Positions 25,101-36,390 are shown, counted from the first letter of the stretch. The stretch: DNA of 64,000 nucleotides from Delphinus delphis (GCF_949987515.2 NC_082690.1:104220400-104284399); one strand, 5' to 3'. Translations and numbers: made by a program. The notes: generated by a model from the letters alone, not told the origin.

Positions 25101-26642
25101 TCTCTGCTGGCCGGGCTACCCTGGGTCTCTGGTGACCCATGCCCCCTCCAGCCTCCTGCCTTAGCCTTTTTCTCCTTGGGCACAGCCTGAGGTCAGGTTA
25201 GGATCTTAGCTGGAAGGACCCTTACCAGTTTCTCCAACCCTCTCATTAAACTGAAAGAGCAACTGAGGCCCAGAGAAGAGTAGTGACTTGACCAAGGTCA
25301 CATGGCACGTTCCTGGACAACATGGGCCAGAGCTCAGGGATGCTGACTTCCTAGCCAAAGATCATTCCCCCGGTGCTTAACATTGAGAATAGCTGGCACA
25401 GTGTGCCAGTCTCCGGCTCCTGCCTTGTACCCAGTAGAGGAGCTGGATAACTTTTGTAGCAGTGGCACCAGCTGCTTCTTTTTCCCCAGCAGAGTCCAGA
25501 CCTAGGTAGGCTTTCTGGATCGATGATCACTTTGGGCAAGCTTCTGGATCCCATGGACTCCATGACCAACAAACCAGATTGCTGCTTACAAACATCTGCT
25601 TCCGTCAAAAGCTTATGGCAGCCCACCAGCTCTCTGGAACTTTCTGGAGCCAAACCTTCTCCATACTGCTTGCAGATGCCAGTTGGCTTCTGGTTGGAGC
25701 TGTGGCCTTCAGGCTCTGGCAGGGCTCGCCAGGGCCCTGTGGACCCAGCTCTTTGGACTCCGCCCCCCCCCCCCCCCCACACACACACACAATCCTGATG
25801 ATGCCTGTACTCTCTCCACAGCACCTGCAGGGGTGTTTGACCAGGACTCACTGAAGACAGCTGTGAAGTACTTGACCATGCCCGAGGAGCTATCGATACA
25901 TAGGTTTCCAGACATCTCTGGGCCCCTACTCTGGACCAGGGCTGGGGCCCCAAAGGTGGATATGATCCAGCCCAACTGTGGGCACCAAGTCTGGCAAAGG
26001 AGAGAGGTTCATGTTCTGGAGAAGTTAGCCCTGGACTTAAATGGCTCTTCCCAGGGGCATCCATTGTTAGGGCCAAGCCTTCAATGCACAGAAGGGGAAA
26101 CTGAGGCAGCCCTCCAAGAGACGTTATTTGCCAGGGTCACACAACAAGTCAGTGCATTGTTGAGACTAAGACCCTAGAACCCTGCCTCCTGGCCCAGGCT
26201 CTCTCCCTCTACACCTTGATCTCAGAGACCAGCCTTTGAGAGGTGCTCAAAAGGTCATTGTGCTGTGAGCCAGGTCCTTGGTTCAGGGTCCCCCTCTACT
26301 AAGTGTTGGCTGTGTCACTTGGGCCACTCCATTCTCTGCATGAGGCCTCAGTCACTCCAGGTGGATGATCTCTGAGGGGCCCCCACTTCAACTGTGAGTC
26401 TGGGATTCTCTGAATGGGGTGTCTTGCCAGGCTGTGGACCCTCTCTGTGGTGGTCTGTGGGACACTTCTGGGGGTGTTTTCTTCCTCCCACCAGACTGAA
26501 GCTAAACAATACTGGAAGTAATAGTCACTTCAACCACAGGCTGTGCAGACCACCCGAGGATGACCTGGGGTCTGTTTTATACACCTTGGAACCAGATTCC
26601 CCCAGCGGTGAGTCCCCTGGAGCTCTCAGCACAGACCTGTGA
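25031..26642 (+). CDS. Candidate small protein gene, three spliceable exons, not recognised
   Basis: Seen: an ATG at 25031 (A at -3, G at -1) opens 20 codons ending ACA CCA G before a gtgagg donor (exon 1 coding end 25091). Exon 2 is 25822-25903, with a strong acceptor (tctctccacag) and donor gtttcc. Exon 3 starts at 26495 after a pyrimidine-rich tract ending ccaccag. The phases (1, then 2) join without a stop: MPGLARLGILSGQGHRVKT..., GVFDQDSLKTAVKYLTMPEE..., LKLNNTGSNSHFNHRL...SVLYTLEP. Read through, exon 3 stops at 26642, giving 96 aa. A good donor at 26608 (gtgagt) suggests at least one further exon. The frame is also open upstream to an ATG at 24635 (132 more codons), so the start is uncertain. 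It lies just downstream of the orphan CpG island. I do not recognise the family; no domain, signal peptide or membrane segment is visible. It could still be a lncRNA with a chance frame. Confidence 0.42.
25200..25300 (-). repeat. MIR element
   Basis: Core block caactgaggcccagagaaga followed by gaccaaggtcacatggc, within the first intron of the candidate gene. Confidence 0.55.
25757..25793. repeat. Poly-C plus (AC)n tract
   Basis: A run of C directly followed by CA repeats, just upstream of candidate exon 2. Confidence 0.9.
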
Positions 26643-26649
26643 AAATGGC

Positions 26650-28329
26650 CCCTGATGGGTTGGGTTTGAAGAAGGAAAACCATACCAGCCCTGTGCCCCC
26701 ATGCCCTCAAGGCCAGGTCTGCAGGGCCCAATACGGGCTGAGGACTTGGTCCTCTGGGAGACTTCAGGCCCACTGAGACCCTAGCACTGGTCACATGGGC
26801 TCATCCCCACCTGAAAGTGGGTCTCAGGGCAGCAGCGTTTGACTTCTAAAGCCTGAGAGGCACTGGCCAGGGGGGACCTGGGCCCAGAGATGCTCAGGGT
26901 GCCGGAGATGGGAGGGCCCTTCCAAGCCAAGGGGTCCAACCCACTCACCTGCCATTTTGCAAATAGGGAAACTGAGGCCCAAAGAGAGGAAGGGGCTTAC
27001 ATAACACCCCAGTAGGCTGGTGGCAGAGCTAGGACCAGAACCCACGTCTTTAGATCCTCCTGTCCAGGACGTTTTCCCCCCCGCATCAAACATAATCTGC
27101 TGACGTCTAGACTGAGCCCACCTCCAAGTCTTTCCAGACCTTCGAATCCTTGACAGAAGGCTTCTCCAGCCCTCCCCTGTCTGCACTGGCTGATTCAGGA
27201 GCTTTCCCCTCAACCGGTGGTCCTTTCTCCTAAAGCTTCCTGGTGTCCCCTTTCCATTTGTCTAGGGCTCATCTTTTCCTGGTTCCAGAAGCTTCTCTGT
27301 CAACAGATGATAACTGCGGCTAACCCCCCTTCTTGCCACGGTTTGACCAACTCCCTGCAGTTCCAGCATTCCCAGGGGTGGGGAGTCATCATTCTCCCAG
27401 CTCTTGGGGGGTCTATTTGTTGCTCCTAGGGCTTCCCTTCTGTCACTGGCCCGGGCCCAGGCCTGCTGCTCTTCCATGTTCACCCCAGCCTTGCATCCCA
27501 TCAGTCTCCCCTGGGACTTCATGGGTCATTCCCTGCAGACTTCCTCTCTGCTGGGCCCAGGTTCCAGTGGAAATAACAATAACGACCCAGGCGTCACTGG
27601 GTTGCTGCGAGTTGTGAATGAGTTAATGCATGATTAGGCGTATAAGGCACAGGTAAGTATCCATAAACTCGCATGTTATGAGGTGCATTCGGTGATAACA
27701 AGGAGTCCCTTGAACCTGGAGCCTATGATGGCCTAGGCACCTGGGGGGAGAAGGGGCGAAAGGGCCCGGAGGACCTTTGGTAACAGGGAGTGACGGGAGC
27801 CAGGAGGGTTTTTAGCTGGGGAAGAACACGGCCAGGTTGGCTTCTAGGAAAATAACAGGGGGAGCTTGGTCGCTGAGCACTGCTAGGAGCTCCATCCCCG
27901 GGCTTGTTGAGCAGGGCGGCCGCCAGCCGATGCCCAGGGCAGCAGCGCATGGGGACCCAGGCCAGAGCCCCTAGTATGACTTTGTGTGCATCCCTCAACC
28001 TCCCCAGGCCCCCAGCTGTCATCTCTGTCCTTCTCTTTGGAACTGCTGCAGCCCCCAGCCTGCCCCACCCCAGCCGGTGCTCTCAGACCAAGCTGCGCCA
28101 AGGCTGCAAAAAGCCAGTGGGTGTCCAGGCCCTGTTTCCACACTTACAGTGACAGAGCGTGTGCTACCTCCCAAACCAGCCCATGCTATCTCTTCAGAGC
28201 CTTGTTCAAAATCATATTTTCATAAAGTTAACAATGACTGACACTCCTTCATTCAACATTGATTGTACTCCTTTTGTGTGCCAGGCATTGTTCCAAGTAC
28301 TTTAATGATTTAACTCAATTTCCTCATCA

Positions 28330-28330
<1 letters not shown>
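26650..28330. other. No gene recognised; MIR traces
   Basis: A MIR-like segment lies around 26,950-27,030 (aaactgaggcccaaagagag). Several acceptor-like sites could serve as a last exon of the candidate gene, but none is convincing. Confidence 0.35.
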
Positions 28331-28334
<4 letters not shown>

Positions 28335-28360
<26 letters not shown>

Positions 28361-28552
28361 TGCGGTACGCGGGCCTCTCACTGTTGTGGCCTCTCCCGTT
28401 GCGGAGCACAGGCTCCAGACGCGCAGGCTCAGCAGCCATGGCTCACGGGCCCAGCCGCTCCGCGGCATGTGGAATCTTCCCGGACTGGGGCACGAACCCG
28501 TGTCCCCTGCATCGGCAGGCGGACCCTCAACCACTGCGCCACCAGGGAAGCC
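28335..28552 (-). repeat. Young-type CHR SINE
   Basis: Long poly-T, gcggtacgcgggcctctcac, ending ccaccagggaagcc. Near-identical flanks ctcatcaatcctt and ctcatcagtcctt form the target duplication. Confidence 0.93.
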
Positions 28553-28559
28553 CTCTCAT

Positions 28560-30270
28560 CAGTCCTTTGATGTAGGTGCTACTATTCTCCTTACATCCCT
28601 ATTTGACAGACAGGTAAACTTAGGCACAAGAGGTTAAGTCACTTGCCCAATGTGAAGGAGCCAGGACTCCGAGTGGGCATCTCACCCCAGAGCCTCCTTC
28701 CTGGCCTCCACCCTCTCCTGCTCCTGCTTCTCCAAGCCTCAGGCTCCCTCCCACCCACCTGCCTTCCCACAAAGAACTTATTGGCTTTCTGCCCATGGAC
28801 CCCTCTGCTCAAGGCTGAGCCACTTCATCTCAGTCCTGCCACAGGTGCCAAACCTGGTCGAAGTGGAGATTGGCCTCCCTTACCAGTGGCTGCCCCTCTG
28901 CACCTTCACACCGTGCATCTGTAAACACAGATACGGGCTTTGGTGGCTTCTTTTGTGGCTACATGTCCCGTGTTGTCTGATTTATGACACTGCACTCCGC
29001 CTACCCCACCCCACCTACTCAGCACAGCTGAACATGGTCAGCCAGTCACTTGACACCTGGCAACTCAGCCCAATCACACCTCCTCCGGGAAGCCAACCCA
29101 GACTCCCAGGCTCCGTCATCCCTCATTTTGCTGTCCCCAAACACCCTGTATGCCTTCTTCCCAGCAGTCATTCCACTTAAATGGCTTGATCGGGTTCTCA
29201 CTTTCTCACCAGCCTGGATGCTCCCTGAGGTTAAGACCAAGGCTGTGTTTCTAAACCACTGCATCACCAGTGGTTTAGCACAGAAGCTGGCACAAACTCA
29301 GCCCTCAGATGTGTGTGTGTGAATGAATGAATGAGTGACATACCTGAGGCCCTGCTCTGGGCCGGACCCTATGCTGGATGCTGAGAATACGAGACCAGGC
29401 ATAGACGCTGGTGGGGGAGACAGACAAGCAAACAGGCGGTGACAATGTAGGATGAGAACTGCACTGATGAGGAAGCACAGGCGGCCGCGGGGGGCATTGA
29501 GGAGGGGCCCTGGACCCAACCGGAGGACCAGAGGACAAGGAGTTAGCCAGCTGGAGAGCGGTGATGGAGAGGATCCTGAAACTGGACTGAACTAATGACT
29601 GAATATGCGGAAGGTCTGTCTCCTCCCCCAGACCTCCAGCTCCCTGAGGGCAAGGCAGGCATCCTGCACTCCTTTCTCCCCTACAGTGCTTGGGGAAGTG
29701 TTGGGTCCCCGAACTGCATTTAAAGAGTGGTTTCAGTTGATTGATTTTCCTTCCCTCCTTGGAACATGGCTGGTCTGACACGCTCCTCACTGCGTTGCTT
29801 GTGCCACATCTTCTCTCAGCCCTGCCTTCAGACCCTGCCCTAGAAAAGCTGCATCTTTTCCCACCTGAGCTACACTCTCCCCCTCACACCCTCTCCATGG
29901 TTCCGTGCCCCTCACCTTCTCTGCTCAGCCCACCCACCTGGCTCTGACCGTCTCAATGTGTGGGCGCCAGCGTGTACCTTCTTCACATGAGATTTGTTGA
30001 TTTCATAACCATAAATAGATGAAATGTTCTGAATACTTCCCTATGCAAGTAGAATTGGGGGAGTGATAACATAATGAAGAGACCTTAAGAGAAAGAAAAC
30101 AGCCTGCTAGGGTGCGCCTTTGTACAAACCAACATGAGGATTATATTTTCACTGCAGACTGGTGGACCCTAGCCCCAGGATGGGGGAGGTTCTTGGGAAT
30201 CTGTTAGAAAACGTTTACATGGTTTCAAACTCATGGATTCAAAAGAACAACCTAGTTAAGAGTAGCAAGA
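28560..30270. other. Intergenic, no gene recognised
   Basis: Contains a possible exon (acceptor ending at 28844, frame open to a TAA at 28924) whose phase would fit the candidate gene at 24.6-26.6 kb. Support is weak. The rest is unassigned or ancient repeat. Confidence 0.3.
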
Positions 30271-30274
30271 AGTA

Positions 30275-30375
30275 GAAATCAGGAGACCTGGGTTCTAATT
30301 CTGGATTTATCTCATTCTAGCTGTGTGACCCTGGACAAGTTACTAAACTTCTCTGAGAAAGTGGATAGAGATTCT
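30275..30375 (+). repeat. MIR element
   Basis: aggagacctgggttctaatt, ctagctgtgtgaccctggac and aacttctctgag are standard MIR blocks in order. Confidence 0.75.
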
Positions 30376-30849
30376 TCCCCTGGGTTAGACTGGAGGCTCT
30401 AGGAGGCCTGAGACCCCACAGTACTGTCATTTTCCTCCCAACAGGACATTTTGTCTTCTTGTTTAATACCTTAATCACCACCCAAAATGCAGTCTTGAGA
30501 CTGGGGTTGGGGTAGGATGGAATGGAGTATCCTGACTCTTCATTGCTAACTCCAACTCATGTTGCCATGGGGACAGGATGCGGAACATCAGTTCTGCATG
30601 GGGAGGCTACATCCACACAGCTACAGAGTGGCTAGAAGCTAGTAAGGAGCCTAGCCCATAGGGCTTCCCAATCTCTTCACCCTTAAGGAGTACAGGGACA
30701 CTACTGCTCCATGGCATTTGGAAGAGTAAAGGGAGATGAAATGACATTTTGGTATGCCCTGGGTCCAGAGGGCTTCTGGTTGAGAAAGAGAGAGATGAGC
30801 AAAGATATTCCTAGCGTGAACTCATCCTCTACTCCAAAAGAAAACAATC

Positions 30850-31065
30850 TTTTTCTGTAAAGTGTCAGTTTGTAAATATTTTAGGCTTTCAGGCCATATG
30901 GTCTCTGTTGCAGCTGCTCAACTCTGCCATTGTAGGGTGAAAACAGCCATAGACAATATATAAACAAATGGATGTGGTTGTGTGCCAATAAAACTTTATT
31001 TGCAAAAGCACTTTGTGGGTTATATTTGGCATGCAAGTCAGAGTTTGCAGACTTCAACTCTACTC
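30850..31065 (+). repeat. Ancient interspersed repeat, probably a non-autonomous DNA transposon
   Basis: ggccatatggtctctgttgc, the gccatagacaatatataaac block and the ccaataaaactttatttgca tail match a familiar mammalian repeat. The AATAAA within it is part of the repeat, not a gene end. I am not sure of its family name. Confidence 0.5.
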
Positions 31066-31074
31066 CAAGGTACA

Positions 31075-31225
31075 AGAGAAAGCCTGGACTTGGGAGCAAG
31101 AGCCCGGCTTAAGGCTCAGCATCGCCAATAACTTGCTGTGTGACTTTGAGTAAGTCATTGTGTCTGAGACTCAGTTTCACTGTTTACCAAATGAGCATAA
31201 TACTATCAACCTGATTTGGCATGAG
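31075..31225 (+). repeat. MIR element
   Basis: gcctggacttgggagcaaga, aacttgctgtgtgactttga and gagactcagtttc are MIR hallmarks. Confidence 0.7.
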
Positions 31226-31843
31226 AATAGGTCTAACAGGTCAGAACAGATCTGAAGTCTTTTCATCCCTCTGTTCCATCACTTCAGGTAGAGCTAACCC
31301 CCTCCTCAGGCCATGCCCTTGCCTGCTGAGGTTGGGCAGCAGCCTGCTGGAAGGGAGGAGGTGTTTCTCTCTAGAATCAGATTCTTGGTCTGGCTTTCCA
31401 GTCTCCAGCCCCAAGTGACCCCATTTATGCAGCAAGCCAAACACAGGAAGAAATGAGGAATCCCTTCATTTCCACCATGCAGTCATTTGGCAGGAGGCTA
31501 CAGTTCACTTGAGAAAGTGATGTGGCTGCAGTGGCTGGTGGCCAGGCTTCAGAGGAGGCATTTGAGACTCAGGCTGGGACTAGAGTTTGGAAAGGTAAGC
31601 TTCAATGCTCTTCTAGATTGTTCACCTATGACCCCAATTTCCCTGGGGTCCAAGTCAAGCAGCTGCACCTGTGGTCTGGTGGTGACTTGCAGCACCACCA
31701 ATTGCCTTAATGGACCTGTCTTGAGCCATCTTGTCTGTCTGTCTGACCTGACAACCACTGAGATTTTGCATCCTTTGGCATCTTGTCATCTGTTCCGAAG
31801 ACCCATCAAGTGATTCATTCATTCATTCATTCATATTTTCCCT

Positions 31844-31882
31844 CTCTCTCTCTCTCTCTCTCCCTCCCTCCCTCCCTCCCTC
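31844..31882. repeat. (TC)n/(TCCC)n simple repeat
   Basis: Pyrimidine-only tract of TC units followed by CCCT units. Confidence 0.9.
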
Positions 31883-32287
31883 TTTGTCCTTCTCATAGAC
31901 ACATTTGTCCAGAGCCATACAGGATACACTTTGACAGCTCCCTGTCTAGATCCTTGCCCCAAGTCTCCAGAAAATTAGCCTTAATCAGGAATCTCCATGC
32001 TGTTTTAAAGAAACAGACTCCCCACTCACCCTCCAGCTCCCTCCCAGCAGGTCATCCTCCCTGAAATCTCTGGAAAAGATATACCTTCTCTTCTCTGATA
32101 GAGGCTGAGGGGTGATGTCCCTCCAGGTCCCCAGTAAAGCCATGTAAGACAGGGGCAAGGGATCTCACGGCCTGTTCTTGCTATAAAAATCCCTTTTTCG
32201 GAAAAAATAATAAAGAAATAAATCAGCCAATCCCTCCTCGATGCCATCACCTCTTCTTGGTGATTTTTCGGGGAAGGAGTGGGCGGG

Positions 32288-32301
32288 GTTGCCATGGCAA
32301 C
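32288..32301. promoter_or_regulatory. Perfect palindromic RFX X-box
   Basis: GTTGCCATGGCAAC is an exact 14-base palindrome matching the consensus of RFX-family factors. It is within a short conserved-looking stretch about 4 kb upstream of the NPAS4 promoter. Use as an enhancer or promoter is inferred. Confidence 0.6.
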
Positions 32302-32365
32302 AGATGCGAGCTTGTCTCGGTAAAGAAGGGACCTTGATATTTTTTCTCTCTCTCATTCTCTCTTT

Positions 32366-32400
32366 CAGTTGTGTATGTGTGTGCGTGTGTGTGTGTGCGC
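32366..32400. repeat. (GT)n-rich microsatellite
   Basis: Imperfect TG/CG alternating run. Confidence 0.8.
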
Positions 32401-33353
32401 TGCGCATGCTTGTGCCCACACCAGGAATTTTTTTTTTTTTTTTTTAGAACTAAAGAAAGCCCTTCTCTTTCCTCAGCTCCCCAAATATGGAGTGATGGAA
32501 AACCATTTACTCCTGCAGGCCAGGGACAATTCAGGATGGTTCAAGAGAAAAGGAAGAGGTCATACGGGGCTCCTTTCCTCCATCTTTTAGCTAGAGATTG
32601 CATGCAGAGAGACCTTCACAAATCGTTGGGGTCCAAGAGCTGGAGAGAAGGGAAGATGTTGGGTGGAGAGAGATGATTAAGGCATAAATGGTGCAAGAGC
32701 CCAACAAGTGACATCTGAGAGAGCAACAGAAGGTGCATTGAGGCTAGGGATGCAAGCAAATCCGCACACACCATCAGGTGCTGGGAGAGAAAGGCACAGA
32801 GCCAACTCAGACGTGGACACAAACACACACATGTACAGGGAGGCACACAGAAAGCTGCAAACATATAAATACATACCAGCACAAACATAGAACTACACAC
32901 AACACAGGAAATCATAGACATTCTTAATAAAGACAGGCATAAACGCAGGCATAAGGAAATGCATAGATATAAAGGGATACAGACACACAGCTATGAAGAC
33001 ACATGCGAACAGACATACAGAGGCCTACAAATACAGTCATGGTCAGATGGACAGACAGACACACACGCACATTCTCAGAGTCTGGCCCCCTCCCTTCAAT
33101 TGCCCAAGCATCCCCAAGCAGCAGTGCATAGCTGGAAATGCTGCAGGCTCACACAGAGAGTTTGGGTGGGTGGCTTCTGCTCCCCCCATTTCTTCTACAA
33201 ACTCACCCCAAGGCCCCCCTCTGAATTCATTCCCTTGCCCACTTTCTTATAGTCAATGGGCTCTAATACCTCCCTCATCTCAGACTTCCAATTCTTAGCC
33301 TGTTCTGCTGCTGCCGCCTGCTGCTTGGGAGGGGGAGGGAGGTGTGTGTGGGG

Positions 33354-33542
33354 TGACTCAGCCAGGCCAGGATGACTCACACTGCCAGTATTTTTAGCAG
33401 CGGCCAGGAGCTCTCTAGCGTGCCAGCCGCCCCCCTCCTCCTGCTTGCTATTTTGGAACCATCACTGGTGATATAAATAGCTCCTCTCCCACATACTGAA
33501 GCTGCTGCCAAGCTATTTTTGGTTCTCCACAGTTAAAAATAG
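33354..33542 (+). promoter_or_regulatory. AP-1/MEF2-like cluster, probable activity-dependent enhancer of NPAS4
   Basis: Two exact AP-1 sites TGACTCA lie at 33354-33360 and 33373-33379. They are followed by a perfect MEF2 consensus TTAAAAATAG at 33533-33542 and four one-mismatch MEF2/CArG-like A/T cores at 33388-33397, 33447-33456, 33471-33480 and 33513-33522. This lies about 2.8 kb upstream of the NPAS4 start region. Known biology: NPAS4 is induced by depolarisation through upstream enhancers bound by such factors. Assignment to NPAS4 is inferred from position. Confidence 0.65.
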
Positions 33543-33559
33543 CTTTAAGGAGGTGGGAT

Positions 33560-35030
33560 GCAAGGGGTGTGGGAGTTGGCCTGGGGAGAGAAGACATTGG
33601 GGCATACAGCGCTTCTCAACTTGAATCAGAGTGGGCGAGCTAGGATGAGCTCTTCTGTGCCCCCTCCCTTGTCCCTTTCTAGACCCTTCTTCTCTTCCAG
33701 AGTGCCTTCCCCTCCAGTCCATTCTGGAAAAATCCAAGGGCTCTTCCCTTGAGCCCAGTTCCCCCCCCCCCTCCGCATTTACTTCACTCCTAGAGCTCAG
33801 ATATCCTGCCCCCCTACAATCCACCCCCTTATTCATTCTCAGAGGACAAGGGCACAGCCAGCTGGGGCCTCACTGTGAGACCTGTATGGATTCAAGCTCT
33901 ACTTTAACGTCCCATGTTCCATATGACATTCCTTGGGATAGTTCAGGACCACGGACAGCGGCGAGTGCCCCATTCTTTCACCGCGGCTCTGCTCAGCTTG
34001 CTGGACCAAACCAACAGGCACCTCTGGTCATGGAGAGGAACACTAAGAATGCCTCTCAGTCAGGGATAAAGAACCAATAAGTGAATAAAACAGGAACACT
34101 GCCCTGGATTTTCCTACAGGAAAGGGGTCCAAAGATTAAGGGCTTGTCCAAACAGAAGCTTGAGCGAGGGGTGGGTGAGTACGTCGGGGGTCAGACAGAG
34201 ATGAAAGTGGAACAGAGATACGCTTTCTGAAGGAACCATTTTTCTGTCACCCAGGTAAATAGGGTTAGAGATAGTGGCAGACAGACATACCCCTTCCCTC
34301 CATCTCAGCTGTGCCACCGAATACGGGAAGGTTGATGTGGATGGACCCAACCTCTCCCAAAATACACAAGAGGTCAGGATTGGGCCCTCAGAGACCCCCT
34401 TCTTAGACAGCCTTCTTCTCAGCTGTCTCTCCTCCTCCCACTCTACCTCTCTTGCTTCCACCCTTTTCCACGAGGAGTGAAGACCCCAAATTTTGCTTCT
34501 TGGTGTCAAAGTTTATCTCCACCCCTCCTACGTGGCTTTCTACAATCAGGCCAATCCCTTCCCCCAAATTTTAAGTGGTCCCATCCCCAGCCCCTCACGT
34601 GACTTCACACACACCCTTACCCCACAGAATTCGATTTCAGATAAAATGTCCCCTAGCCCATTTCTTTCCCCTTTGTTTGGGGGAAACAAAGGCACCCTTC
34701 AACCCCAGTAGAGAGTGACCATCCGTGCAGAAAAGAGCAAGAAGAAAGAGGGAAATGATAGGGCAAAGTGATATATGTGGAGACAAAATTGACAAAGAAG
34801 AGAGACGACAGAGAGCAGAAGGGGGACGTTGGGGGGGGGGGCGCAGAGGGCGCACAAAGTTGAGATAGACCACCAAGCCGGCAATGAGATAAAGAAACTA
34901 GCTGGTGCGGGGCGGTGAGGGGTATGTGGAGAGTTGAAGATGGAGAGACAGCGAGGAATCCTACCGCCGATGACGGGGAGGGGGTTGGAGGGGAGTGTGG
35001 ACAGCCCGACGGAGTTAAGGGGTCTCTGGT
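33560..35030. other. NPAS4 upstream region, no gene seen
   Basis: No exon or RNA gene is recognised. A short G run lies near 34,830. Most of it shows no repeat that I can name. Confidence 0.4.
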
Positions 35031-35039
35031 AGGTGCCTG

Positions 35040-35290
35040 CATCGTGCAGAGGGTCCAGCACGGCCCCCTCGCTTCTCTGCTGCGTCCCCATCCTCCCCGC
35101 TGGAGGCAGGGGGGAGCCCTCCGGAGCGTGGCGGAGGCAGCCAGGCCCCGCCCGCCGCTGCCGCCGCCGCAGCAGCCGCCGGAGGATTCCTGTCCTAATA
35201 TGGAGCTGGGATTCCCCCGGCCCCGCCCCCGCCCCCGGCCCGCGGGGAGACGAGGCTTGCACTCGAGCGGGGGGGTGGAGGGATATGGGG
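35040..35290 (+). promoter_or_regulatory. GC-rich island with perfect serum response element
   Basis: CCTAATATGG at 35194-35203 is an exact SRF CArG box. An Ets-type core (AGGAA on the opposite strand, 35187-35191) is next to it, the arrangement of an SRF/TCF element. It lies about 1 kb upstream of the NPAS4 TATA box in CpG-rich DNA. SRF dependence is inferred. Confidence 0.6.
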
Positions 35291-36066
35291 GTGGTGGCGG
35301 GGGGAGCCGCTGGCTCTGAGGGCTGGCAATGGGGGAAGGGATACCTTGGTGTAGACCCAGATCCTCACCAGGCCCTGGGACCCTGCCTCAGTTTCCCCCG
35401 TCAGTGGCTGAGGTTAATTAGTTGACAGAGAAACGAAGAGTCACTGCCGACTGCGGCGTTGGTGCAAGTGTTCCTATTCTTGGCTGTGGGAAAGTAGAAC
35501 CAAGGCCAGATTCATCTGGTTCCTCTCCCTCAGGACCCTTTTCCCACCCATCCTAGGGACATAGAGCCCCACCGGCCTCCCCCTGCTAAATCAGCAAGGC
35601 CCGGCTTTGGAAAGGGGGGAGGAGGAGATATGTTCTTTGAAAGTGACTAAGGGAATCCCGGATTGAGTAATCCCTAGAGAGAAACCCCAGCTGTGACCTA
35701 TCCCACAGAGGCCAAGGAAGGTCCTTCTCCCCACCCCCATCGCCCCGCCCCAGACGAACTTGACCTTTGGCAAATAGGGAGGGGGGATTTGTGTACGACC
35801 CTGCTCCTCCCCTTTCCCTTATCTCTTCAGAAAAATCATTGTCAGAGCGAGCCCCTCTACAGACTCTCCTGCCAGGGGCTTCAGACCGCCCCAACCCTTG
35901 CCCTGTCCCTTCCCTCAGCTGAATACATTAGGATACCTGGGTCCCTGCACCCCCTTTCAGGCCTTCCTAAAGCAGCGCCTGCCTCTCGGCGCAGCTGCCG
36001 CCAGCCGCGGCCCCCTCCGCAGCCTGCGTTCCCCCCCTCCTCCCGGCACCCCTCCCGCTCTCGTTC

Positions 36067-36240
36067 TACGTCATGGGATGACGTCGGAAGCCTGGGAGGG
36101 AGGAGGAGCGCGCCCCCCCAACCCCAGCCAGCAGCTCCCGCTGCAGCTTGCTTAGCCCAGCCTCCCGCCCCCCCTTTCTCTAAAGCGAGCCCCCCACGCC
36201 TGACAGGAGCTATATAAGGCGGAACAAGGCAGGCAAGGGG
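36067..36240 (+). promoter_or_regulatory. NPAS4: NPAS4 core promoter: two CREs and a TATA box
   Basis: TACGTCA (36067-36073, reverse of TGACGTA) and TGACGTC (36079-36085) lie 12 bases apart. TATATAAG at 36211-36218 is a strong TATA box, predicting initiation near 36,240. It agrees with a cAMP/calcium-inducible immediate-early gene. The whole stretch is CpG-rich. Confidence 0.85.
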
Positions 36241-36390
36241 GGCAGCGCAGCCGAGCGGAGCCCAGGAGAGGAGACAGAGAGAGAAAGAGCCTGAGCGAGA
36301 GACGGGGAAGCAAGGAGGAAGCCACCGGTGCGTCGGGACAGGAACGCAGGTGTTCGGAGCGCCCGAGCTGGAGCTCCGCAGCCGCTAGTC

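Noticed and set aside
30987..30992. AATAAA as a possible poly(A) signal of the candidate gene
   Set aside because: It is part of a common interspersed repeat tail at 30850-31065.
35033..35425. Long overlapping open frames in the island at 35 kb
   Set aside because: GC-driven frames with no splice support; the island is better read as an SRF-type regulatory element.
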